Positions 1-5,867 of a stretch of 6,064 nt of DNA are shown here, piece by piece (the first letter of the stretch is position 1; each line of letters starts with the position of its first letter). The position numbers and the translations under genes were made by a program. The DNA is from Armatimonadota bacterium. GTDB lineage: Bacteria; Armatimonadota; Armatimonadia; Armatimonadales; Armatimonadaceae. The stretch lies in assembly GCA_014379275.1 (NCBI GenBank), contig JACMMA010000456.1, forward strand, positions 1 through 6,064. The letters run 5' to 3'. The notes under the pieces are model-generated. The model worked only from the letters and a program-made list of their open reading frames with translations, was not told the DNA's origin and searched no databases.

Positions 1-816
1 ACCGCGGACGCGGGCCTGACCCCGGCGGTAAACATGGATACCGGCTACGCCAACCTGATCACCGACGAGGAAAAGGCGCGGATGCTCCGTATCGCGTCGG
101 AAACCCTCGCGGGCGAGCCGTTTCTCGCCGGGGCGTTCATCGAAGGGCAACACGGCGAACCCGCCGAACTGTATCGCCACGCCATCGCCCCGATCGCCGA
201 GGCGGGGGGGACCCCGATCCTGTTCCAGACGACGAAAACGCACGGTTTGCCCCCGTCCGAAGTCGCGGACATTTACGACCGTGCGACGCGCGACGTGCCT
301 GCCGCGTATGCGTTCGAACTCGGGCGGATGTTCGCGCCGAACGGCGAGATATGGAGCGCGGAAACGTTCGAGGCGATCCTAGGCGTCCCGCAGATCAAGG
401 GCGCGAAGCACAGCAGTCTGGACCGCGTGGTCGAGATCGGTCGGCTGGAAATCCGCGACCGGGTACGCCCCGATTTCCAGGTGCTGACCGGCAACGACCT
501 CGGGATCGATATGATCGAGTACGGGAGCGACTATCTGCTCGGACTCGCCGCATTCTCGCCCGCGAAGTTCGCGGAGCGGGATCGCCTGTGGGCGGAGCAG
601 TCGCCCGATTATTTCGCGGTCGCGGACGCCCTGCAATTGCTCGGTAATATCGCGTTCCGACCCGCTGTCCCGGCGTACAAACATTCGGCGGCGATCTTTC
701 TACACTTGCTGGACAAGATACCGTCAAGCCGTACACACCCGCGTTCGCCGGAACGCCCGGCGTGGGAACGGGAGATACTCGCAGATTGTGCGCACCGGTT
801 GGGGCTGACGAAATAG
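1..816 (+). CDS. DapA/N-acetylneuraminate lyase superfamily aldolase, 5' end missing
   Basis: The frame is open from base 1 and reads into the ATG at 34 as TADAGLTPAVNMDTGYANL, so the gene very probably starts upstream and 34 is not its start. The visible part is 271 residues and ends in TAG. Counting from Met34, residues 119-130 read PQIKGAKHSSLD. This matches the Schiff-base lysine strand of the family (G-x-K followed by S/T), making K125 the likely catalytic lysine. LTGND at 151-155, followed by EYGSDYLLGLAAFSP, fits the next barrel strand, where the family has a G-D/N-D motif and a glycine-rich turn. The family performs pyruvate-type aldol cleavage or condensation in the cytoplasm. The canonical YN-x-P segment is replaced by AYAFELGRMF (91-100), so true DHDPS activity is unlikely; a sugar-acid or other aldolase is more plausible. 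It lies 84 bases upstream of an oxidoreductase gene on the same strand. The family call is firm, the substrate unknown. Confidence 0.85.
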   Translation, partial: TADAGLTPAVNMDTGYANLITDEEKARMLRIASETLAGEPFLAGAFIEGQHGEPAELYRHAIAPIAEAGGTPILFQTTKTHGLPPSEVADIYDRATRDVPAAYAFELGRMFAPNGEIWSAETFEAILGVPQIKGAKHSSLDRVVEIGRLEIRDRVRPDFQVLTGNDLGIDMIEYGSDYLLGLAAFSPAKFAERDRLWAEQSPDYFAVADALQLLGNIAFRPAVPAYKHSAAIFLHLLDKIPSSRTHPRSPERPAWEREILADCAHRLGLTK

Positions 817-841
817 CGAGTCAGGCATTCGTAAACGCTGA

Positions 842-863
842 TCGGGGGAATACATTCCCCCGA
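842..863. repeat. 22-base intergenic palindrome, copy 1
   Basis: The arms TCGGGGGAAT (842-851) and ATTCCCCCGA (854-863) are perfect reverse complements, 10 bases each, around the central dinucleotide AC. In RNA the likely fold is a 9-bp stem with a TACA loop. The element starts 25 bases after the aldolase stop codon and ends 37 bases before the oxidoreductase start. No T-run follows (CGCCAACTATTTG), so it is not a textbook intrinsic terminator. A near-identical copy lies at 3080-3101 in reverse orientation. It could be an unconventional terminator, an mRNA-stabilising 3' hairpin, a REP-like repeat or a protein-binding site; the sequence does not decide between these. Confidence 0.85.
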
Positions 864-886
864 CGCCAACTATTTGATCACACTTC

Positions 887-893
887 AAGAAAG
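887..893 (+). promoter_or_regulatory. Weak Shine-Dalgarno-like site for the oxidoreductase
   Basis: The purine run AAGAAAG ends 7 bases before the ATG at 901. It is a poor match to the consensus but is the only purine-rich stretch in position. It helps favour 901 over the in-frame TTG at 874, which has no purine run upstream. Confidence 0.4.
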
Positions 894-900
894 ACAGAAC

Positions 901-2208
901 ATGATACGGATCGGGATTATCGGTGTCGGCGGGTTCGCCGCGAACCACCACCAGTCGGTACAGGCTCTGGAAGCCGCCGGGGAATGCCGTCTCGTCTGCG
1001 CTTGCGACCCGAACCCCGACGCCCTCGCGAAAGCCGGGGCGCGGTTGGACTTCGCGGGACGGGGCGTGCGCATTCATGCCGACTACCGGGAAATGATCGC
1101 CGCGCACCGGCACGAATTGGACGTTGTCACGGTACCCACGCCGATCCCACTCCACGCCGAAATGCACCGCGAGTGCGTCGAAAATGGCGTCGCGTGCTAT
1201 CTGGAAAAGCCGCCCACACTCGACCCGGACGAACTGGAACGGATGATTGTCGCGGAGCGGGGCGCGGAATATGCCACGCAGGTGGCGTTCAACTTCATCG
1301 TGGAGGAGCCGCGCCGCCGATTGAAGGCGCGCATCCTCGCGGGCGAGTTCGGGCAAATGCGTCGTGTCTCATTCATGGGTTTGTGGGCGCGTCCGCTGTC
1401 CTATTTCGTCCGTAACGGCTGGGCGGGGCGGCTCCTATGGGATGACGGGCGGCTGGTCCTCGACTCGTGCATCGGCAATGCGATGGCGCATTTCGTCCAC
1501 AACCTTCTCTTCTGGGCGGGAACGGGTAACATCGACGCGTTTGCCGGTTTAAAGGAAGTCGAAGCCGAACTGTACCGGGCGCACGCCGTCGAAACGTTCG
1601 ATACCTGCTTCGTACGCGCCTTGTGCGACGGCGGCGCGGAGCTACGCATCGCGGCGACCCACACCGGCGCACGAGACAACCGGCACGAGGAGCGCATAAC
1701 GTGCGACGACGCCACCGTTGTTTACAAGACGGGTAACGGCTACCAGATCCTGGACCGCGAGGGCAACGAAACCGAACGCGGCGAAAACGCTGGGGGAGTG
1801 CTCGTCGAGGAAAACCTGCGTGCCTATTTTGCCTACGTCCGCGGCGAAACGCGGCGCCCGATGACGCGACTAGTAGACGCGCGTCCGTTCGTGCATCTGA
1901 ACGCCCTCGCCTATGTCGCGGCAGGGGCGGTGACCGATCTCGGCGCGGAATGCGTTCGCCAGGTCGCTGTCACCGGTGCCGCCGGGGAGGTCGAGGAATA
2001 CCTCGTAGCAGACGGGGTGCGGGCGGCCTGCGAAACGTTCGCCGCGACCGGCGTGTTCCCCACCGGTCAGGGGGCAACATGGGCGTGCCCCGGCGCACGA
2101 ACCGCGACGGCGAATGACCTATGGCGGATACGCCCCGTCGCCGAAACCATGCTCACGGAACGCGCGGCGAAGCCCCCAAATATCCCGGTCACAATGCCGA
2201 AAGTGTGA
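901..2208 (+). CDS. Gfo/Idh/MocA family NAD(P)-dependent oxidoreductase
   Basis: This is a complete 435-residue protein ending in TGA. An N-terminal Rossmann fold begins at once: IRIGIIGVGGFAANHH (2-17) carries a GxGGxA dinucleotide-binding turn and CDPNPDAL (35-42) ends the second strand. The family signature EKPP lies at 102-105, with K103 the expected catalytic/cofactor lysine. The C-terminal alpha/beta domain includes the conserved DSCIGNAMAHFVHN stretch (188-201). H197 or H200 are candidates for the family's catalytic histidine. The family oxidises or reduces sugars, inositols and related polyols in the cytoplasm, and the length is slightly above the usual 330-400. The ATG at 901 is chosen because the Rossmann strand starts immediately after it; an in-frame TTG at 874 would add nine unrelated residues. 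It probably acts with the upstream aldolase in sugar or sugar-acid catabolism. The substrate cannot be inferred. Confidence 0.93.
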   Translation: MIRIGIIGVGGFAANHHQSVQALEAAGECRLVCACDPNPDALAKAGARLDFAGRGVRIHADYREMIAAHRHELDVVTVPTPIPLHAEMHRECVENGVACYLEKPPTLDPDELERMIVAERGAEYATQVAFNFIVEEPRRRLKARILAGEFGQMRRVSFMGLWARPLSYFVRNGWAGRLLWDDGRLVLDSCIGNAMAHFVHNLLFWAGTGNIDAFAGLKEVEAELYRAHAVETFDTCFVRALCDGGAELRIAATHTGARDNRHEERITCDDATVVYKTGNGYQILDREGNETERGENAGGVLVEENLRAYFAYVRGETRRPMTRLVDARPFVHLNALAYVAAGAVTDLGAECVRQVAVTGAAGEVEEYLVADGVRAACETFAATGVFPTGQGATWACPGARTATANDLWRIRPVAETMLTERAAKPPNIPVTMPKV

Positions 2209-2221
2209 TAAAACTGCCGTC

Positions 2222-2228
2222 GAAAGGG
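2222..2228 (+). promoter_or_regulatory. Ribosome binding site for the LamG-like gene
   Basis: GAAAGGG lies 9 bases before the ATG at 2238, just after the oxidoreductase stop at 2208. A second candidate, AAGGA at 2243-2247, is 11 bases before the in-frame ATG at 2259. The choice of start is therefore not fully settled. Confidence 0.45.
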
Positions 2229-2237
2229 CGGACGCGC

Positions 2238-3056
2238 ATGCCAAGGAACCATAAACCGATGACAATACCCGAAGAGTTTCCCGACCTGATCTCGTTCTGG
2301 GATTTTTCCGAACCGACCGGCAAGGAACGGGTAGCGCGCGGAGCGCATCCGTACCGCCTGCGCGATTCCGACCCGAAAAAGCCCGTGGCACGGGTCGAGG
2401 AGGGCATATTCGGCTCCCATTCGGCGCGTATCCTGCCGGGGAGCGCGTTTCATATTCCGCGTGCCGAGTGTCCGGCATTGAACCTGCACGGGGCGAAGGC
2501 GCAAGTATCCCTGGTGGCATGGATCAAGCGGGAGCCGTCGCCGAACGCGTGGTCGTGTCAGGCAGTGGCGGGGATGTGGAACGAGCACAGCAAGCGCCAG
2601 TACTGCCTGTTCTTGAACCTGCAAATCTGGGATAGTAAGGAGCAGGTCGGCGCCCACATTTCCGCGGTCGGCGGTGCAACACCTGGCTACAAATACTGCA
2701 TGGATGCCGCCATCGGGGCGACGCCGGTCCCGCTCGGCAAGTGGCAGTGCGTGGCGATCACCTACGACGGCAAGTACGCCCGCGCCTTCATCAACGGCAA
2801 GCTGGATTCGCGCGGCGGAGATGGAGGCTCCGGCAGCGGCGGCCGGAACCCGTACCGATATGACGGCGGCATCTTCGACGGCGGGCCGGACGGTGCCGAC
2901 TTCACGGTCGGCGCGGTGTTGCGTCCGGCGAAGGTGGACGACGACCACCGCGAACACGGAAGCGTTCTCGCGAACAACTACCACGGGCTACTGGGCGGAC
3001 TGGCGGTCTACCGCCGCGCCCTGACGGACGAGGAGATACGGAAATTGGCGGGGTAG
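2238..3056 (+). CDS. LamG/concanavalin A-like domain protein
   Basis: This is a 272-residue protein ending in TAG, with a single jelly-roll domain filling almost its whole length. Characteristic LamG_3 segments are LISFWDFSE (17-25), VSLVAWIKRE (90-99), GKWQCVAITYDGKYARAFINGK (167-188, with the typical W-x-x-V-A-x-T-Y-D-G and F-x-N-G-K strands) and GLAVYRRALTDEEIRKLAG (254-272), the usual terminal strand plus helix. Residues 192-222 form a Gly/Asp/Ser-rich insertion that may be a long surface or metal-binding loop. LamG folds usually bind carbohydrate or protein ligands; no catalytic motif is visible. No signal peptide is evident from 2238 or from the alternative ATG at 2259, so the protein appears cytoplasmic, unlike many LamG proteins. 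A longer frame back to 2121 would overlap the oxidoreductase by 88 bases and is rejected. It lies 29 bases downstream of the oxidoreductase, probably in the same transcript. The fold call is firm, the role unknown. Confidence 0.86.
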   Translation: MPRNHKPMTIPEEFPDLISFWDFSEPTGKERVARGAHPYRLRDSDPKKPVARVEEGIFGSHSARILPGSAFHIPRAECPALNLHGAKAQVSLVAWIKREPSPNAWSCQAVAGMWNEHSKRQYCLFLNLQIWDSKEQVGAHISAVGGATPGYKYCMDAAIGATPVPLGKWQCVAITYDGKYARAFINGKLDSRGGDGGSGSGGRNPYRYDGGIFDGGPDGADFTVGAVLRPAKVDDDHREHGSVLANNYHGLLGGLAVYRRALTDEEIRKLAG

Positions 3057-3071
3057 GGAACGATCTTGATG

Positions 3072-3106
3072 CGTGTTCGTCGGGGGAATGTATTCCTCCG
3101 AACGCG
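3072..3106. repeat. Intergenic palindrome copy 2, in a longer bulged hairpin between convergent genes
   Basis: The core at 3080-3101 (arms TCGGGGGAAT and ATTCCTCCGA, centre GT) is the reverse complement of the element at 842-863, with one difference at 3097. That difference leaves a G-T wobble in the plus-strand fold. An outer stem adds 3072-3079 (CGTGTTCG) pairing with 3099-3106 (CGAACGCG), giving about 15 paired positions with a 3-base TCG bulge at 3080-3082. The bulge looks like a duplication of the adjacent TCG. The hairpin starts 15 bases after the LamG gene stop and lies 41 bases beyond the end of the minus-strand gene. It could serve both convergent transcripts as a terminator or 3' end stabiliser, but neither side has a clear T-tract. 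Confidence 0.8.
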
Positions 3107-3147
3107 ATTTAAGGTTAGGTTATTATGAGCCAACGAGAGCGGTCCGG

Positions 3148-4389
3148 TCAAGCGGCCGAGCCGATCCGCTTCAATTCGCGATCCAGCACGACCATCGTCG
3201 CCTTCTGACGATCGCGAACAAACTCCATCGCCTTCGCGACTTTCGCCCGCGCGTCCGCCGGGTTTCGGGCGAGGGAAAGCACCGCTTCCGTGATGCGGTC
3301 GCCGTTCTTCTCCGTGTCCATGTCGAACAGCCAGTCGCCCAGCCCGATATCCTGCCACATGAAACCCTTGCTCGTTTGTTGCCACCACCGGCAAACGATG
3401 GCGGGGGTCCCGTTCGCCGTTGCCATGATCGGCGAGTGCATGTCCATGCTGAGCAGACCGAGGGCGCGTGCATATACGGCCACCGCTTCGTCCATCGGCC
3501 AAAATGTTTCGCGCCAGACGGTCTTCCCCCGTACATCGTCCGGCAACCGGTTCAGGATCATCTCTTTGTTCAAAATCATGTGATCGTCGCATTCCGGGCA
3601 GAGGAGCACCTTGAAGCCGGTTTCGCGCACGAACGCGATGATGGCGGCACGAAACTTTTCGAAATCCACCTCTTTATTCGCTTCGTTGACCGCGTGCTTC
3701 ATCTTGTCGAAATCGGACTGCGGGGCGCGATTCACTCCCCAGAACGGTGTGTTGCGGAGTCGCGGGATGACACACAGGAACTTGCGATCCTCCAACCCAT
3801 TTTTGCGCAGGTAGTCCGCGGCTTTCGCCTCGTCGCGCAGTTTGACGCCGAACGCGCTGTCCTGCCCGAGTTCGACTACGGGGCAGGTGATCCCGGTCTG
3901 CCGCGCGAATTTCAGCGAAACGCCGTCGCGCAGAAACAGGAAGCGTGCGCCGTTGAGCAGGGCGCGCTGGCTGTCGGTGAGTCCCGGATTGAAGACCAAC
4001 GCCTGCGCCTTGTCGCCCTCAGCGGCGAGCGTGATGCCGTACACTCCGTAGGGCTTACCGCCGGTTTCTTTTTTCCAGCGTTCCACCGAAGCCGGTTGCG
4101 CGAGCGAGGTCGCCGAGCCGTGTAGTAGAAAGTCACACTCGGCGAAGGCGGTCTTCAGTTCCGCGTCCGTCCGGGCGATTCGCAGACCGGGGAAGTTCCG
4201 TAGCAACATCTCCTCGACGCCGCCCTTGATGTCGTTGGGCCACAGAGTGACCGCGACATCGGGCAGGTGTTCGCGCAGAATCTGCAACATCCCCGGCGTG
4301 TGCCCAACATCGCCGATATTTTCGGTGCGCCACGACCCGCGTAGCATGATGCGCCGGGCGTTGGTGGTTTGTGGTGATCGTGTGTTCAT
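3148..4389 (-). CDS. Polysaccharide pyruvyl transferase family protein
   Basis: This is a 413-residue protein ending in TGA. The N-terminus carries LRGSWRTENIGDVGHTPG (16-33), containing the NIGD motif found near the start of the family. DFLLHGSATSL (86-96) occupies the place of the usual glycine-rich HGGG loop. FLRDGVSLKF (152-161) matches the R-D-x-x-S motif, and MDMHSPIMATANGTPAI (315-331) matches the late R-x-H...G-x-P-x-I motif, with M317 where the family commonly has arginine. LLCPECDDH (262-270) lies between the last two. Known members transfer pyruvate ketals or act as GT-B-like sugar-modifying enzymes on exopolysaccharides; the altered loop and missing arginine mean this member's reaction is uncertain. 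The ATG at 4389 is chosen because it lies 8 bases after the upstream stop; Met15 is a fallback start. No signal peptide or membrane segment is seen. It is the last gene of the minus-strand operon, after two glycoside hydrolase-like genes. Confidence 0.85.
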   Translation of the reverse strand: MNTRSPQTTNARRIMLRGSWRTENIGDVGHTPGMLQILREHLPDVAVTLWPNDIKGGVEEMLLRNFPGLRIARTDAELKTAFAECDFLLHGSATSLAQPASVERWKKETGGKPYGVYGITLAAEGDKAQALVFNPGLTDSQRALLNGARFLFLRDGVSLKFARQTGITCPVVELGQDSAFGVKLRDEAKAADYLRKNGLEDRKFLCVIPRLRNTPFWGVNRAPQSDFDKMKHAVNEANKEVDFEKFRAAIIAFVRETGFKVLLCPECDDHMILNKEMILNRLPDDVRGKTVWRETFWPMDEAVAVYARALGLLSMDMHSPIMATANGTPAIVCRWWQQTSKGFMWQDIGLGDWLFDMDTEKNGDRITEAVLSLARNPADARAKVAKAMEFVRDRQKATMVVLDRELKRIGSAA

Positions 4390-4397
4390 GGTAATCG

Positions 4398-5849
4398 TTA
4401 TCCCCTCGGTGATTTCAGCGCGGCGCGGAGTTGCGCCGCCAGTCCCATCGCCATGGGAGCGATGACACGGTAGTCGGCGCGTTGTAGCGCCTCGCCCCCT
4501 TTGTTGAACTGTGCCATGCCGCCCAGGAAACCATCCGGAGTCAGGTAGGCTTCGAGACCGGTTTCCGCGCGTCGCGCCGCCGTCCATGCCGATTCCGGGA
4601 GCCAGCCGAACCGCGCCCCGACGGCAAGTGCCGTCGCGATCCCCGCCGACCCGGACGTGTCCGTGACCGACTTCGGGTCGTCGATAAAGTTGCCCCAGAG
4701 TCCGCCCGCCCGCTGGAACGGCACCACCACGAGCGCGGCACGGCGGAACTCGACGTGGATGTCGGCGGGGACCGCGTCCCGCCCCAGCGTTTCCATCACC
4801 CGCGCGAACCCGAGCAGGTACCACGCGACGCCCCGCGCCCAGTTAGGAAGATTTCCCTTGCCCTCGTTGCTAACGCCCTGGTGGATTTTGCCCCCGATAA
4901 TGCTCCGGTCACGGCGCGTGCGCAGTTGTGCCAGCGCCAGCGCGGCTAAATCGTCGCGCTTCCACGCCCGCGACAAAGTCGCGAGCGGATACCCGGCGAT
5001 ATACACGCCCTCCGTGGTCGTATGATCGCGGTCGATCACGGCGTTGCCCTTGTCCAGCCGCGCCCGCATTTCCCGTTCCGCCAGTTTGAGCACCGGGTTT
5101 TGCGGTTCGACCTGTGCGATGATCGCGAACGGCAACATGCACTCCATCCCATACGCCCGGTTGTGCTCCGGCTTGCTACCCGGCCCCTCGTAATCGAGAT
5201 CGCCGCTCGGGGTAACGAATCGTCGTAAGTGGGCAGTGAGCGCCTTGTGCGCGGGTTCGCCGCCGGGAAGCCGCGCAATCTGCCACAAGCCGTCCAGTAC
5301 ACACCCTTCGATCCAGCCGAACGCCTGAAGGCTGGCGTCGGAGCAAAGCCGCGCCTCGAACTGGGTCCATTTGTCGCCGGATACCGCGCCGAGGAAATGC
5401 GGTGCGAACGGTGTCGGGGTGTGGTCCCCGACGCCGTCGAAGAGATGGAGCGAACGCTCGCCCTCCGACTGGCGCAAGCGGATACCTTCGCCCACCGCCC
5501 GCGCCGCCGCGTCGGGAGCCACCGTTATCTCGAACGGCTGACAGGCGGAAGGGTAGCGGATGTCGAAAACGCCGAGCAGTTCCCCGGTCTGTGCCGTGCG
5601 TGCCTCGATACGCTTCGATTCGCGGACATCCAGCGCGACCGTGACCCGTAGACGCGCCGGACTCGCAAAGTTAAGCGGATCGCTCCAGCGGAGCAGAGTC
5701 CCCGGCGTTTCTTTGCGCGGGGACAGACCGAACGCGGACCAGCCGAACGGGACGCGCTGTTCCGGCGGAATCGTGGCGGATGGGTCGCGCTCCGTCACCG
5801 TCGCGCGGTGATAAACGACGCCCGGAGTGTTGGAAATAGGTGGTTTCAT
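4398..5849 (-). CDS. GH88/GH105-like glycoside hydrolase with beta-rich N-terminal extension
   Basis: This is a 483-residue protein ending in TAA. Residues about 50-160 look beta-rich (LLRWSDPLNF, LRVTVALDV, FEITVAPDA, GIRLRQSEG) and may be a beta-sandwich accessory domain. From about 165 the protein is helical with an alpha/alpha-barrel pattern. YPLATLSRAWKRDDLAALAL (287-306) resembles the helix of GH88/GH105 enzymes that carries the product-side P-x-L. KIHQG (321-325), PNWARGVAWYLLGFARV (335-351, matching the family W-x-R-G-x-x-W...G) and GLWGNFIDD...TDTSGSAGIATALAVG (383-411, matching GLW...E-T-S-G-(T/S)-A) are the strongest signals. The family hydrates the double bond of unsaturated uronyl oligosaccharides made by polysaccharide lyases. 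The usual Asp-Asp before the P-x-L segment is TTEGVYIAGYP (278-288), so the catalytic acid may be shifted, replaced by E280 or lost. No signal peptide is seen, consistent with a cytoplasmic enzyme. The start at 5849 lies 8 bases after the upstream stop and has no clear Shine-Dalgarno site. Confidence 0.78.
   Translation of the reverse strand: MKPPISNTPGVVYHRATVTERDPSATIPPEQRVPFGWSAFGLSPRKETPGTLLRWSDPLNFASPARLRVTVALDVRESKRIEARTAQTGELLGVFDIRYPSACQPFEITVAPDAAARAVGEGIRLRQSEGERSLHLFDGVGDHTPTPFAPHFLGAVSGDKWTQFEARLCSDASLQAFGWIEGCVLDGLWQIARLPGGEPAHKALTAHLRRFVTPSGDLDYEGPGSKPEHNRAYGMECMLPFAIIAQVEPQNPVLKLAEREMRARLDKGNAVIDRDHTTTEGVYIAGYPLATLSRAWKRDDLAALALAQLRTRRDRSIIGGKIHQGVSNEGKGNLPNWARGVAWYLLGFARVMETLGRDAVPADIHVEFRRAALVVVPFQRAGGLWGNFIDDPKSVTDTSGSAGIATALAVGARFGWLPESAWTAARRAETGLEAYLTPDGFLGGMAQFNKGGEALQRADYRVIAPMAMGLAAQLRAALKSPRG
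4402..4407 (-). promoter_or_regulatory. Shine-Dalgarno site for the pyruvyl transferase-like gene
   Basis: On the minus strand GAGGGG lies 12 bases before the ATG at 4389. It sits inside the last codons of the upstream gene (ending ...PRG, stop at 4398-4400), which suggests translational coupling of the two genes. The spacing is somewhat long. Confidence 0.45.
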
Positions 5850-5867
5850 GATGATATTTATTTTACT
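5850..5867 (-). promoter_or_regulatory. AT-rich junction without Shine-Dalgarno site
   Basis: The stretch just before the GH88/GH105-like start (minus strand AAGTAAAATAAATATCATC) is strikingly AT-rich for this window and contains no purine-rich ribosome binding site. It also spans the last codons and TAA of the upstream gene. An unstructured AT-rich leader or coupled re-initiation could support translation here. An internal promoter cannot be excluded, but no convincing -35/-10 pair is visible. Confidence 0.35.

Noticed and set aside
842..863. Classical rho-independent terminator
   Set aside because: The hairpin is strong, but the downstream bases CGCCAACTATTTG are not a T-tract, so it is listed as a repeat of uncertain role.
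874..900. TTG start for the oxidoreductase
   Set aside because: It adds nine residues before a Rossmann strand that begins directly at the ATG at 901, and no ribosome binding site precedes it.
724..1356. 210-codon minus-strand open frame across the aldolase/oxidoreductase gap
   Set aside because: It overlaps two well-supported genes and the palindrome, and no domain is recognisable.
2121..2237. Earlier in-frame start for the LamG-like gene
   Set aside because: It would overlap the oxidoreductase by 88 bases, add a polar non-conserved stretch and ignore the GAAAGGG site before 2238.
2067..2984. 305-codon open frame on the minus strand opposite the LamG-like gene
   Set aside because: Its product is arginine-rich with no recognisable domain, and it overlaps both the LamG-like gene and the end of the oxidoreductase. 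Long antisense frames are common in high-GC DNA.
3073..4125. 350-codon open frame on the plus strand opposite the pyruvyl transferase-like gene
   Set aside because: It runs through the intergenic hairpin, has a low-complexity composition rich in R, H and V, and lies opposite a gene with clear family motifs.
3148..4824. N-terminal extension of the pyruvyl transferase-like protein to 558 residues
   Set aside because: The extra residues lie entirely over the 3' part of the GH88/GH105-like gene and are low-complexity G/R-rich sequence. The family similarity begins just after the ATG at 4389.
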